Source: Mycetocola zhujimingii (GTDB taxonomy: Bacteria; Actinomycetota; Actinomycetes; Actinomycetales; Microbacteriaceae). Taken from it: a stretch of DNA of 64,000 bases. A model generated the notes under the pieces. It did not search any database. It saw only the letters and a list, made by a program, of their open reading frames with translations, and was not told the origin of the DNA. Positions 40,324 to 46,909 of the stretch are shown in pieces (within the stretch, counting starts at the first letter, position 1; every line of letters begins with the position of its first letter). The DNA lies in the NCBI RefSeq assembly GCF_003065425.1, contig NZ_CP026949.1:1550001-1614000 (forward strand), written 5' to 3'. The position numbers were made by a program, and so were the translations under genes.

Positions 40324-41499
40324 ATGAAGGCACTTACCTGGCAAGCAAAACGTTCAGTTTCCGTTGAAGAAGTCCCAGACCCCGTAATTCAGGATCCGAC
40401 GGATGTCATCATCCGCGTCACGTCTGCCGCGATTTGCGGTTCGGATCTGCACCTCTACGAGACGTTCGGTCCGTTTCTTAACAAGGGCGATGTCCTCGGG
40501 CACGAGACGATGGGCATCGTCGAAGAAGTGGGTTCCGCCGTCACCCGCCTCTCCGCCGGCGACCGCGTGGTGATCCCGTTCGTCATCGCTTGTGGACATT
40601 GCTACATGTGCACCCGCGGCCTGTACTCGCAGTGCGAGACGACCCAGAACACCGACCAGGGCACCGGCGCATCGCTCTACGGCTTCACGGAACTCTACGG
40701 CTCCATTCCCGGAGGCCAGGCCGAGCGCCTGCGCGTGCCGCTGGCCGACTTCAACGCCACCAAAGTCGGGCACGATCTCCCAGACGAGCGCTACCTCTTC
40801 CTGAGCGACATCCTGCCAACCGCCTGGCAGGGAGTGAAGTACGCCAACCTGCCCGACGACGGCATCCTCGCGGTCATGGGCCTCGGGCCGGTCGGCCAGT
40901 TCGCCGCACGAATCGGCAAGCACCTCGGACACCGAGTGCTCGCTGTAGACCCGGTCCCCGAGCGGCGCGCGATGGCTGAGCGCTACGGCGTCGAGACCTT
41001 CGACCTCACCGATGACGTCGTCGAGCGCCTTCGTGACGCAACGGACGGCCGCGGAGCCGACGGGGTGGTTGAGGCCGTCGGGTTGGAAGCGCACGGAAGC
41101 CCCGGCGCTGCGTTCGCACAGGGGGCCGTCGGCCTTCTGCCTGACGGAATTGCCAAGAAGCTGATGGATACCGTTGGCGTCGACCGGATGGCCGCACTGT
41201 ACGCAGCGTTCGATTCGGTCAGGCGCGGCGGGACTGTGTCGATCAGCGGCGTATACGCGGGCGAGGCTGACCCATTCCCGATGAAGGATCTCTTCGATAA
41301 GCAGATCACTATCCGGATGGGCCAGTGCAACGTGCAGCACTGGCGCGACGAGTTGATGCCGCTCGTCGAGGACCCCTCCGACCCACTCGGTGTCGAAGAC
41401 CTCGTGACGCACCGGGTTCCGCTCGACAAGGCACCGGAGATGTACGAGATGTTCCAGAAGAAGGAGAACGGCTGCATCAAGGTCGTGCTCAAGCCGTAG
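40324..41499 (+). CDS. zinc-dependent alcohol dehydrogenase (MDR family)
   Basis: The protein has about 391 residues. The catalytic zinc ligands are in AAICGSDLHLYE and LGHETMGIVEEVGS. The structural zinc site is ACGHCYMCTRGLYSQCE. The Rossmann loop is AVMGLGPVGQFAARIGKHLG, and an additional insert near residue 255 (VGLEAHGSPGAAFAQGAVGL) resembles glutathione-independent formaldehyde dehydrogenase-type members. The start at 40324 (MKALTWQ) matches relatives. The Shine-Dalgarno GGAGG sits only 1 base from the ATG, which is unusually close. An upstream in-frame ATG at 40267 would add 19 residues unlike the family. Confidence 0.88.
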   Translation: MKALTWQAKRSVSVEEVPDPVIQDPTDVIIRVTSAAICGSDLHLYETFGPFLNKGDVLGHETMGIVEEVGSAVTRLSAGDRVVIPFVIACGHCYMCTRGLYSQCETTQNTDQGTGASLYGFTELYGSIPGGQAERLRVPLADFNATKVGHDLPDERYLFLSDILPTAWQGVKYANLPDDGILAVMGLGPVGQFAARIGKHLGHRVLAVDPVPERRAMAERYGVETFDLTDDVVERLRDATDGRGADGVVEAVGLEAHGSPGAAFAQGAVGLLPDGIAKKLMDTVGVDRMAALYAAFDSVRRGGTVSISGVYAGEADPFPMKDLFDKQITIRMGQCNVQHWRDELMPLVEDPSDPLGVEDLVTHRVPLDKAPEMYEMFQKKENGCIKVVLKP

Positions 41500-41511
41500 A
41501 GACACCGAATC

Positions 41512-41568
41512 CATCACTTCCGGTCGAGGGCATCAGTTCTGCCTGGTGTTCTCGACCGGAACTGATGC
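41512..41568. repeat. long inverted repeat after the alcohol dehydrogenase gene
   Basis: CATCACTTCCGGTCGAG (41512-41528) is complementary, with one mismatch, to CTCGACCGGAACTGATG (41551-41567). The 22-nt loop carries GCATCAGTTC (41530-41539), which can also pair perfectly with 41559-41568. Two alternative foldings are therefore possible. No T tract follows. It may end the alcohol dehydrogenase transcript. Confidence 0.6.
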
Positions 41569-41595
41569 TCTCGCCGCAGTAGGCGCGTTAACGAC

Positions 41596-41625
41596 AGAAG
41601 CCCGGACATTTCTGTCCGGGCTTCT
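41596..41625 (-). terminator. terminator after the tRNA-Gly/Cys/Val cluster
   Basis: Arms AGAAGCCCGGACA and TGTCCGGGCTTCT with a TTTC loop, perfectly complementary over 13 bp, five bases beyond the tRNA-Val 3' end. It could also stop plus-strand transcripts from the alcohol dehydrogenase gene. Confidence 0.8.
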
Positions 41626-41630
41626 TCTTG

Positions 41631-41702
41631 TGAGCGATACTGGGATCGAACCAGCGACCTCTTCCGTGTCAGGGAAGCGCGCTACCGCTGCGCCAATCGC
41701 TC
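41631..41702 (-). tRNA. tRNA-Val (anticodon GAC)
   Basis: On the minus strand the acceptor arms GAGCGAT and ATCGCTC pair over 7 bp with discriminator A. The anticodon arm CTTCC-CTGACAC-GGAAG gives GAC. The T arm carries GGTTCGATCC. CCA is not encoded. Confidence 0.95.
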
Positions 41703-41735
41703 AAGGTCATTCAATTTTACTTCATTCGAGTGGTG

Positions 41736-41806
41736 AGGTGGCGACGGGATTCGAACCCGTGTGGACGGCTTTGCAGGCCGCTGCCTCGCCTCTCGGCCAC
41801 GCCACC
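41736..41806 (-). tRNA. tRNA-Cys (anticodon GCA)
   Basis: Acceptor GGTGGCG/CGCCACC, discriminator U, as expected for tRNA-Cys. Anticodon loop CTGCAAA gives GCA. T arm has GGTTCGAATCC. Same strand as the flanking tRNA-Val and tRNA-Gly, and spaced 33 and 56 bp from them. Confidence 0.95.
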
Positions 41807-41862
41807 GCGTGTGGGGTTGCCCACATGCCGTGGTCAGTCGAAAGACTGACCCCAAACACTCG

Positions 41863-41934
41863 AGCGGATGACGAGATTCGAACTCGCGACCCTCACCTTG
41901 GCAAGGTGATGCGCTACCACTGCGCCACATCCGC
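41863..41934 (-). tRNA. tRNA-Gly (anticodon GCC)
   Basis: Acceptor GCGGATG/CATCCGC, discriminator U. The anticodon arm TCACC-TTGCCAA-GGTGA gives GCC. T arm has AGTTCGAATCT. It is the first gene of the three-tRNA unit. Confidence 0.95.
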
Positions 41935-41985
41935 ATTGCCAGTATCTCTCCGGCTTTGCTACTCGCATTTCTGCGTGCGTTGAAG

Positions 41986-42015
41986 ACTCTACTTGATGTT
42001 TCCCCGAGAAACCAA
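41986..42015 (-). promoter_or_regulatory. promoter of the tRNA-Gly/Cys/Val unit
   Basis: TTGGTT (-35, 42010-42015) and TAGAGT (-10, 41986-41991) are separated by 18 bp on the minus strand. The tRNA-Gly 5' end lies 51 bp downstream of the -10. Confidence 0.6.
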
Positions 42016-42139
42016 ATCGAGTCACTCGGGTGTTCTTCGTGTCGTTTTCAGAACGGATGCCATGGCCAAATGGTCCGCGGGACGCCTCTCAGTCGGCTAA
42101 CATAAGACGTCGTTATGAACTTTTTCTTCAGTTCACTAC

Positions 42140-42212
42140 GGGCGATTGGCGCAGTTGGTAGCGCGCTTCCTTCACACGGAAGAGGTCATCGGTTCGAGTC
42201 CGGTATCGCCCA
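42140..42212 (+). tRNA. tRNA-Val (anticodon CAC)
   Basis: Acceptor GGGCGAT/ATCGCCC with discriminator A. Anticodon arm CTTCC-TTCACAC-GGAAG gives CAC. T arm GGTTCGAGTCC. It is divergent from, and very similar to, the tRNA-Val (GAC) 440 bp away. Confidence 0.95.
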
Positions 42213-42217
42213 CAGAT

Positions 42218-42249
42218 AAGGCCCGCGGATTCCGCGGGCCTTTTGTTTT
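42218..42249 (+). terminator. terminator after tRNA-Val (CAC)
   Basis: AAGGCCCGCGG, loop ATT, CCGCGGGCCTT, then TTGTTTTT. This is a strong intrinsic terminator six bases after the tRNA. Confidence 0.92.
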
Positions 42250-42380
42250 TCTGCGTCGGAAATGTCCGGAAGCCGGCTGCTCGGAACGAGGTGGCGCCGG
42301 CTCTCGGGTGATTCGCCGCCCTCCCGCTCTCTCGCACGACGGTGCTACTTTGAGCCGCACGGACCTGCGGGAGAGCAACA

Positions 42381-42680
42381 ATGACAAAGCCAATCGCTGA
42401 AATGACGAGGAACGACGTGAGCCGGGCGACATCCGTCACCGCTGTCAGAGCGGCTCGCGACGGCGACATGGAGAGCTGGGACCTCGTGGTGCGCTCGCTT
42501 GGCCAGGACGCCCCTCTCGCCGTCGATACGTTCACCTGGGACGGGCCGGTAGACCGCGGCGTCATCCTCCGCCAGCTCGAAGTAGTACTTGGCCGTGTAG
42601 ACCTGATGATTGACCCGGATGCGACACACCTCTCAGAAGGTCACGCCATTTTTCGGGTCCATGCGAATCGGGAAGTTTGA
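42381..42680 (+). CDS. small protein of unknown function
   Basis: A 99-residue protein preceded by a purine-rich GGGAGAG about 8 bases before the ATG. It ends with a compact hydrophobic/charged stretch (VILRQLEVVLGRVDLMIDPD). I do not recognise a family. A competing minus-strand frame at 42345-42629 has a Cys/His-rich composition unlike a protein and no plausible Shine-Dalgarno. The gene lies between a tRNA terminator and a phosphotransferase gene. An alternative start (MTRNDVSRA) is eight codons in. Confidence 0.5.
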   Translation: MTKPIAEMTRNDVSRATSVTAVRAARDGDMESWDLVVRSLGQDAPLAVDTFTWDGPVDRGVILRQLEVVLGRVDLMIDPDATHLSEGHAIFRVHANREV

Positions 42681-42749
42681 GAACGGCACTCGCTGCTATC
42701 GTCACGGGGACCAGCCCGACCAGGTATCCGGACGGAGGGACACAGGCGC

Positions 42750-43628
42750 ATGGCAATGCACCCCGACGAGATTCCCATCACCGCGCGGCTGGTGCAACAA
42801 CTCCTCGCCGATCAGTTTCCCGAGGTCGCTCACCTGCCCGTACGGGAGTTCCGCTCGACCGGCACCGTGAACGCGGTATTCAGGATCGGAGATGGCCTGC
42901 TGGCCCGATTACCGCGCCTGACGCGCTGGGCCGCCGACCTTGACCGGGAAGCGCGCTGGCTCCCCTCTCTCGCCTCTCATGTGCCCCTGAGCATTCCTGT
43001 GCCGGTCTTCCTGGGAAAGCCCACCGGGCACTACCGGTCGATCTGGGCGGTATACGAGTGGATCGACGGTTCGCCATACACCGACGATGCCGTTGACGAC
43101 GAGGTTGCCGTCGCGCGGGCCCTCGCGGACTTTCTCACCCACCTGCATCGCATCGACATCGCTGACGCTCCCGGCGCAGGACGAAGGCCCCTCGCCGAGC
43201 TCGACGCGATGACGCGGGAGGCCCTGACCGCAGCACGTGACCTCATCGATGCAGAAAAGGCACTGGCGGCGTGGAATAAGGCGCTGACGGCGCCGGTGTG
43301 GGACGGCACTCCGGTGTGGATCCACACCGACCTGTTGCGGCCCAACCTGCTCGTACGCGGCGGGCGGCTTGCGGCAGTCATCGACTGGGGTGGCACAGGT
43401 GTCGGTGATCCGGCAGCCGATGTGATTGCCGCGTGGAGCGTCTTTGGCTCGCCCGGCCGCGCGGCGTTCCTGGCGGCTCTCGATGTCGACGAACAAACCC
43501 GGGACCGCGCGCTCGGATACGCCCTCCACCAGGCGGCGATGATCATTCCCTACTACCGAACCTCGAACCCGGCGTTCGTCTCCAGTGCGGTCCGCACAGT
43601 CGAGCAGGTCATCGCTGACACCGCTTAG
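42750..43628 (+). CDS. aminoglycoside phosphotransferase-fold kinase
   Basis: A 292-residue APH/choline-kinase-like protein. The ATP-binding N-lobe begins with VREFRSTGTVNAVFRIGDGL; the Brenner catalytic motif is WIHTDLLRPNLLV (HTD in place of HGD, near residue 190) and the metal-binding AVIDWGGTGVGDPAADV follows. The substrate cannot be told from sequence; many members act on antibiotics, but others on sugars or amino acid derivatives. GGAGGG lies 10 bases before the ATG. It overlaps the convergent PPOX gene by 4 bp. Confidence 0.87.
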   Translation: MAMHPDEIPITARLVQQLLADQFPEVAHLPVREFRSTGTVNAVFRIGDGLLARLPRLTRWAADLDREARWLPSLASHVPLSIPVPVFLGKPTGHYRSIWAVYEWIDGSPYTDDAVDDEVAVARALADFLTHLHRIDIADAPGAGRRPLAELDAMTREALTAARDLIDAEKALAAWNKALTAPVWDGTPVWIHTDLLRPNLLVRGGRLAAVIDWGGTGVGDPAADVIAAWSVFGSPGRAAFLAALDVDEQTRDRALGYALHQAAMIIPYYRTSNPAFVSSAVRTVEQVIADTA

Positions 43629-44038
43629 TTGCCAGGGCGCTCTGCGGTCGGGATGATGCGCAGAACCACCGACTTGGTCGCCACGGATCGTCGGAGCTTT
43701 CCAGCCGCCCTGATCGCCTTGTATCGCACGCCGTACTTCTGCTCGAGCGCCGCATCAATCGCCGAGCGGCTCTCAGCGTCATCGAGCACGGTTGCGGTGC
43801 CGTCAACCGCTGTCGCACCCGGGCTGACGTTCCCCCGCACATCGCACGGCAGAAGCTGCACAGCAGGGTTCTTCCGAATTCGTTTGACTTTCCCGGACTC
43901 ACCGGAGGTGGTCACGAGCAGCCCGTCGAGCCCTTTCGCGACCCACACCGGCGTGGAAACGGGCGCCCCGGACGAGCGGAAGGTCGTCAGCAGCACGTAG
44001 GGCTCAGCGGCAAGGTCACTGCCCGTCGCGGCACTCAC
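43625..44038 (-). CDS. PPOX-class F420/FMN-dependent oxidoreductase
   Basis: A 137-residue split-barrel protein: AAEPYVLLTTFRSSGAPVST, VWVAKGLDGLLVTTSGESGK, VKRIRKNPAVQLLPCDVRGN and the C-terminal VVLRIIPT strand are the family blocks. Actinobacterial members usually bind F420 or FMN and reduce unknown substrates. It starts with GTG and shares GTGA with the stop codon of the upstream phosphatase/nuclease gene, implying a coupled pair. Confidence 0.85.
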   Translation of the reverse strand: MSAATGSDLAAEPYVLLTTFRSSGAPVSTPVWVAKGLDGLLVTTSGESGKVKRIRKNPAVQLLPCDVRGNVSPGATAVDGTATVLDDAESRSAIDAALEQKYGVRYKAIRAAGKLRRSVATKSVVLRIIPTAERPGN

Positions 44039-44736
44039 GATGAGACCTGTCCAGATTCGGCCTCGGCCGAAACGTAACTGGTCGTCACGAGAATGGGGCG
44101 GTGGTCTGAAGCGCCACGCGGCAGCGTCTTCACATCATCGATGCCCATGTTGACCGACGTCACGAAGTCGAAGTGCCCACGGAAGATCTTGTACCTGGAG
44201 TAGGTCCTCGCGTTGCTGAGCGACAGTTCGTAGCCCATCTCCTGGATCCGGCGACGCAGGTTGTTCTTAAAGATCGGGTAGTTGAAATCCCCCACCATCA
44301 CGGTGGGGATGCCAGCGGCCAGCGATCCCAGTTCCCTGTGTGCCGTGGAGATCTGCTTGCGCCGCAGCGAGTTGGGGGCGGTCAGCGGTGCCGCGTGGAA
44401 AGAAGCAACCAGAATCTCGCGCTCGGCCTCACGGTCGTAGAGGCGCGACGCGATCAGTCGTTCGTTCGCCGGCGAGAACAGCCGGTCGTGCATCGACTTC
44501 TTGAGCTCGAACGCCGTCGTGTCCCCGATGGTGAATCGGTCTTCGTTCGCGTAGATGGCGAGACCGAGCCGGTTTGCCTTTGTCGCATCGGCGAGACGCA
44601 AGTGCCCAACCTTCTCGGGCAGAAGAACAGCATCCGCTTCCTGAAGGCAAAGCACGTCGACGTCATAGAGGCGTTCGATGTCGACGAGCTCTGCGCTGGC
44701 CGCGTGCTTGCGAAGGTTATAACTGACGATTCTGAT
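44035..44736 (-). CDS. endonuclease/exonuclease/phosphatase-family protein with unclear start
   Basis: A protein of about 206 to 233 residues with the EEP fold. Motifs seen are IVSYNLR (first strand, Asn), LCLQEAD (Glu), PTVMVGDFNYPIF (Asp-Asn) and GASDHRPILVTTSY (Asp-His). No ATG, GTG or TTG lies between the in-frame stop near 44750 and the beginning of the fold. The first standard start, GTG at 44655, would cut away the first catalytic Asn. An ATC at 44734-44736, preceded by AGGGG at good distance, fits the fold boundary and is used here. The true start, or a damaged start codon, remains open. The substrate is unknown; the PPOX gene is coupled downstream. Confidence 0.75.
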   Translation of the reverse strand: MRIVSYNLRKHAASAELVDIERLYDVDVLCLQEADAVLLPEKVGHLRLADATKANRLGLAIYANEDRFTIGDTTAFELKKSMHDRLFSPANERLIASRLYDREAEREILVASFHAAPLTAPNSLRRKQISTAHRELGSLAAGIPTVMVGDFNYPIFKNNLRRRIQEMGYELSLSNARTYSRYKIFRGHFDFVTSVNMGIDDVKTLPRGASDHRPILVTTSYVSAEAESGQVSS

Positions 44737-44798
44737 GAGCTGTCCCCTGGTATGGCGAAAGTGCTAACGCACAAATTGTAGTGAGGCAGGATGTGGAT

Positions 44799-45341
44799 TC
44801 AGTGCCAGCCGTAACGGTCCCTGAGGGCGGCTGCAACGCCGACATAGGAGCTCTTATCGATGGCGGATGCCTCACGACGCATTCCGAGCGGATGCACGCG
44901 GAACACCCGTCCGACGTTGACCCAGCTGGGTCGGCCCTGCTGGTCCCACGGCCCGCTCCCGATGGATACGAAGTCACGCGAATCGTCATGGGGTTTGGAG
45001 GTGAGCTGCACAGCGAGGCGAGTGCCGGCTGGCTCTTCGGCCACGATCAGCACCGGGCGGTCCTTCCCCCTGCCGTCGCGTTCCTCGTATGGCACCCACG
45101 TCCACACGATCTCACCGGGGTCCGGATCCCCGTCCGTTGACGGCACATACGTCATACGCACCCGTCCGATGGATGCGGGGTCCACCTCAACCGTGGCGAA
45201 CTCGGCGGGCCTGCCGTGGTCGTCCGAGGCGCGCTGATCCCGCTCGACAGGGGCGGATCGAGCATCGGTCCCTCTCAACGTCGCGGTTTGCCGTCGCACA
45301 CTGGCGACCAGCGAGCGAAGAACGCTCCCGAATGAACTCAT
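44799..45341 (-). CDS. PemK/MazF-like protein
   Basis: A protein of about 180 residues. The C-terminal ~110 residues have the PemK/MazF barrel: GEIVWTWVPYEERDGRGKDR, PVLIVAEEPAGTRLAVQLTS and VNVGRVFRVHP. The N-terminal ~60 residues are a basic, probably disordered extension. No antitoxin-like small gene precedes it. This long, orphan form is frequent in actinobacteria and may not be a toxin. The start at 45341 (MSSFGSVLRS) follows GAGGG; an upstream frame adds 14 doubtful residues. Confidence 0.8.
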   Translation of the reverse strand: MSSFGSVLRSLVASVRRQTATLRGTDARSAPVERDQRASDDHGRPAEFATVEVDPASIGRVRMTYVPSTDGDPDPGEIVWTWVPYEERDGRGKDRPVLIVAEEPAGTRLAVQLTSKPHDDSRDFVSIGSGPWDQQGRPSWVNVGRVFRVHPLGMRREASAIDKSSYVGVAAALRDRYGWH

Positions 45342-45454
45342 ACCGCCCTCTTCCCGATGCCTTCGAGCGCCTGCCAGCGCCACCGACCGACCATCCTAAT
45401 CATCCGCACGTCAATGCATCCGCACATTCGAGGCAGCACGATGACGCAGCACAG

Positions 45455-45492
45455 CAGAACGGGATGCCGCCAGCCGGCGACACCCCGTTCTG
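45455..45492 (-). terminator. possible terminator of amt
   Basis: CAGAACGGG and CCCGTTCTG pair over 9 bp around a GC-rich inner dyad. It lies 19 bp after the amt stop. No T run. Confidence 0.5.
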
Positions 45493-45510
45493 TTGTCAGT
45501 GCTGAGAGAG

Positions 45511-46743
45511 TCAGACTACTTCGAGGGCGTAGCCCTCTTCGCCGTGGACGCTCGTGTCGACGCCGGCGATCTCGTCTTCGTTCTTCACCCGGAAGCCCAG
45601 TGTCTTCTGGATCGCGAAGCCGATCGCGAGTGCAACGATGAACGAGTAGGCGAGGACCGCGAATGCTGCGATCGCCTGGACGATCAGCTGCTCAAAGCCG
45701 CCGCCGAGGAACAGGCCGGTGTCTGTCGCGAAGAAACCGAGGTACAGGGTTCCTACGAGACCACCGACGAGGTGGATGCCGACAACATCGAGCGAGTCAT
45801 CAAACCCGAACTTGAACTTCAGTTCGATGGCGAGGGCGCACACGGCACCGGTGACGACACCGAGCAGAAGTGCCCAGCCAGGGGTCAGGTTGGCGCAGGC
45901 CGGAGTGATCGCAACAAGACCTGCGACGGCACCAGACGCTGCTCCGACGCTCGTTGCCTTGCCGTCCTTGAACTTCTCGACGATGAGCCAGCCGATGATG
46001 GCCGCTGCCGTCGCACCGAGCGTGTTGATCACGATGAGTCCGACGTTCTCGAGACCGTTCAGCCACTCTGCGCCGGCGTTGAACCCGAACCAGCCGAACC
46101 ACAGGATCGATGCACCGAGGAGGGTGAGGGGAACGTTGTGGGGCTTCTGGATTCCCTTCTGGAATCCGACACGCTTGCCGAGCACGAGTGCGAGGGCGAG
46201 CGCTGCAGCGCCGGCGTTGATGTGGACCGCCGTACCACCCGCGTAGTCGATGACCCCAATACCGGCGTCTTCACCGAAGAGCGTCGTTCCAAGGTTCATG
46301 ATCCAGCCGCCGCCCCATACCCACGCGGCGATCGGGAAGTACCCGACGGTCGCGAAGATCCCGGCGAAGATCATCCAGGCACCGAATTTCGCGCGGTCTG
46401 CAATGGCCCCGGAGATGAGCGCGATGGTGATGATCGCAAAGGTCGCACCGTACGCGGCGCCGACCAGGTCAGTGTTGCCCGACTCGCCCTGTGCAAGGGC
46501 GGTGAGTCCGAAGTCGGCGAAGGGGTTGCCGGCAAAATCGGTGGGGTTCGCCACAGCGCTCATGTTGAATCCGTAGAGGATCCACAGCACGCTGATCAGG
46601 CCGAGCGCCCCGAAGCTCATCATCATCATGCTGATGACGCTCTTCGCTTTGACGAGGCCGCCGTAGAAGAATGCGACGCCGGGGGTCATCACCAATACAA
46701 GTGCTGTCGCGGTGATCCCCCAGGCAATGCTGCCGGTGTCCAT
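45511..46743 (-). CDS. amt: ammonium transporter
   Basis: Amt conducts ammonium/ammonia across the membrane. The 410-residue protein has eleven predicted transmembrane segments. GITATALVLVMTPGVAFFYG is the first, VWGGGWIMNLG contains aromatic residues, and the conserved pore histidine region is in DYAGGTAVHINAGAAALALA (His near residue 170), with HLVGGLVGTLYLGFFAT (second pore His). The C-terminal cytoplasmic tail is short. No glnK or glnD follows; the downstream gene is PemK-like. AAGGA lies before the ATG. A GlnR-type site is present upstream. Confidence 0.95.
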   Translation of the reverse strand: MDTGSIAWGITATALVLVMTPGVAFFYGGLVKAKSVISMMMMSFGALGLISVLWILYGFNMSAVANPTDFAGNPFADFGLTALAQGESGNTDLVGAAYGATFAIITIALISGAIADRAKFGAWMIFAGIFATVGYFPIAAWVWGGGWIMNLGTTLFGEDAGIGVIDYAGGTAVHINAGAAALALALVLGKRVGFQKGIQKPHNVPLTLLGASILWFGWFGFNAGAEWLNGLENVGLIVINTLGATAAAIIGWLIVEKFKDGKATSVGAASGAVAGLVAITPACANLTPGWALLLGVVTGAVCALAIELKFKFGFDDSLDVVGIHLVGGLVGTLYLGFFATDTGLFLGGGFEQLIVQAIAAFAVLAYSFIVALAIGFAIQKTLGFRVKNEDEIAGVDTSVHGEEGYALEVV

Positions 46744-46856
46744 ATCGTGTCCTTAGTTCTCTCGAGTGCATCGGGCTGACCGAGACTGACGCGCTTGGCG
46801 CTTGTCGGTGTGGGTTCAGCTTGCGCTTCGGAGATTTCGGACGCGGTGCATTCGAT

Positions 46857-46903
46857 GTTTCGGGACTGTTACGGAGGTCCTGCCTGTGTAAAACCCGTGT
46901 TAC
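46857..46903 (-). promoter_or_regulatory. candidate GlnR-type operator upstream of amt
   Basis: On the minus strand, GTAAC-N6-GAAAC (46857-46872), exactly the half-site pattern GTnAC-N6-GAAAC, is preceded by GTAAC-N6-TTTAC (46888-46903), 31 bp centre to centre. It lies 114 bp before the amt ATG. GlnR control of amt is established in Streptomyces; its presence in this genome is not visible here. Confidence 0.5.
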
Positions 46904-46909
46904 GCGGCT

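Noticed and set aside
39071-40327. 418-residue plus-strand frame opposite the AI-2E transporter
   Set aside because: Extremely Asp/Glu/Arg/His-rich, no hydrophobic core, opposite a clear membrane protein.
41518-41568. H-type pseudoknot after the alcohol dehydrogenase gene
   Set aside because: The two stems would be 9-10 bp with connecting loops of 0-1 nt, which is sterically implausible; alternative hairpins are more likely.
41631-42249. tRNA cluster as an integration site for a mobile element
   Set aside because: No integrase, no direct repeat of a tRNA 3' end and no phage genes were found on either side.
42345-42629. Minus-strand 94-residue frame opposite the small unknown protein
   Set aside because: Cys/His/Pro-rich with no domain-like pattern and no Shine-Dalgarno; the plus frame is better placed.
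42750-43628. Aminoglycoside resistance gene
   Set aside because: The fold matches, but the catalytic motif is HTD rather than HGD and the family is functionally broad; resistance cannot be claimed.
45493-46779. 428-residue plus-strand frame opposite amt
   Set aside because: Same type of antisense shadow; the minus strand has clear Amt transmembrane and pore motifs.
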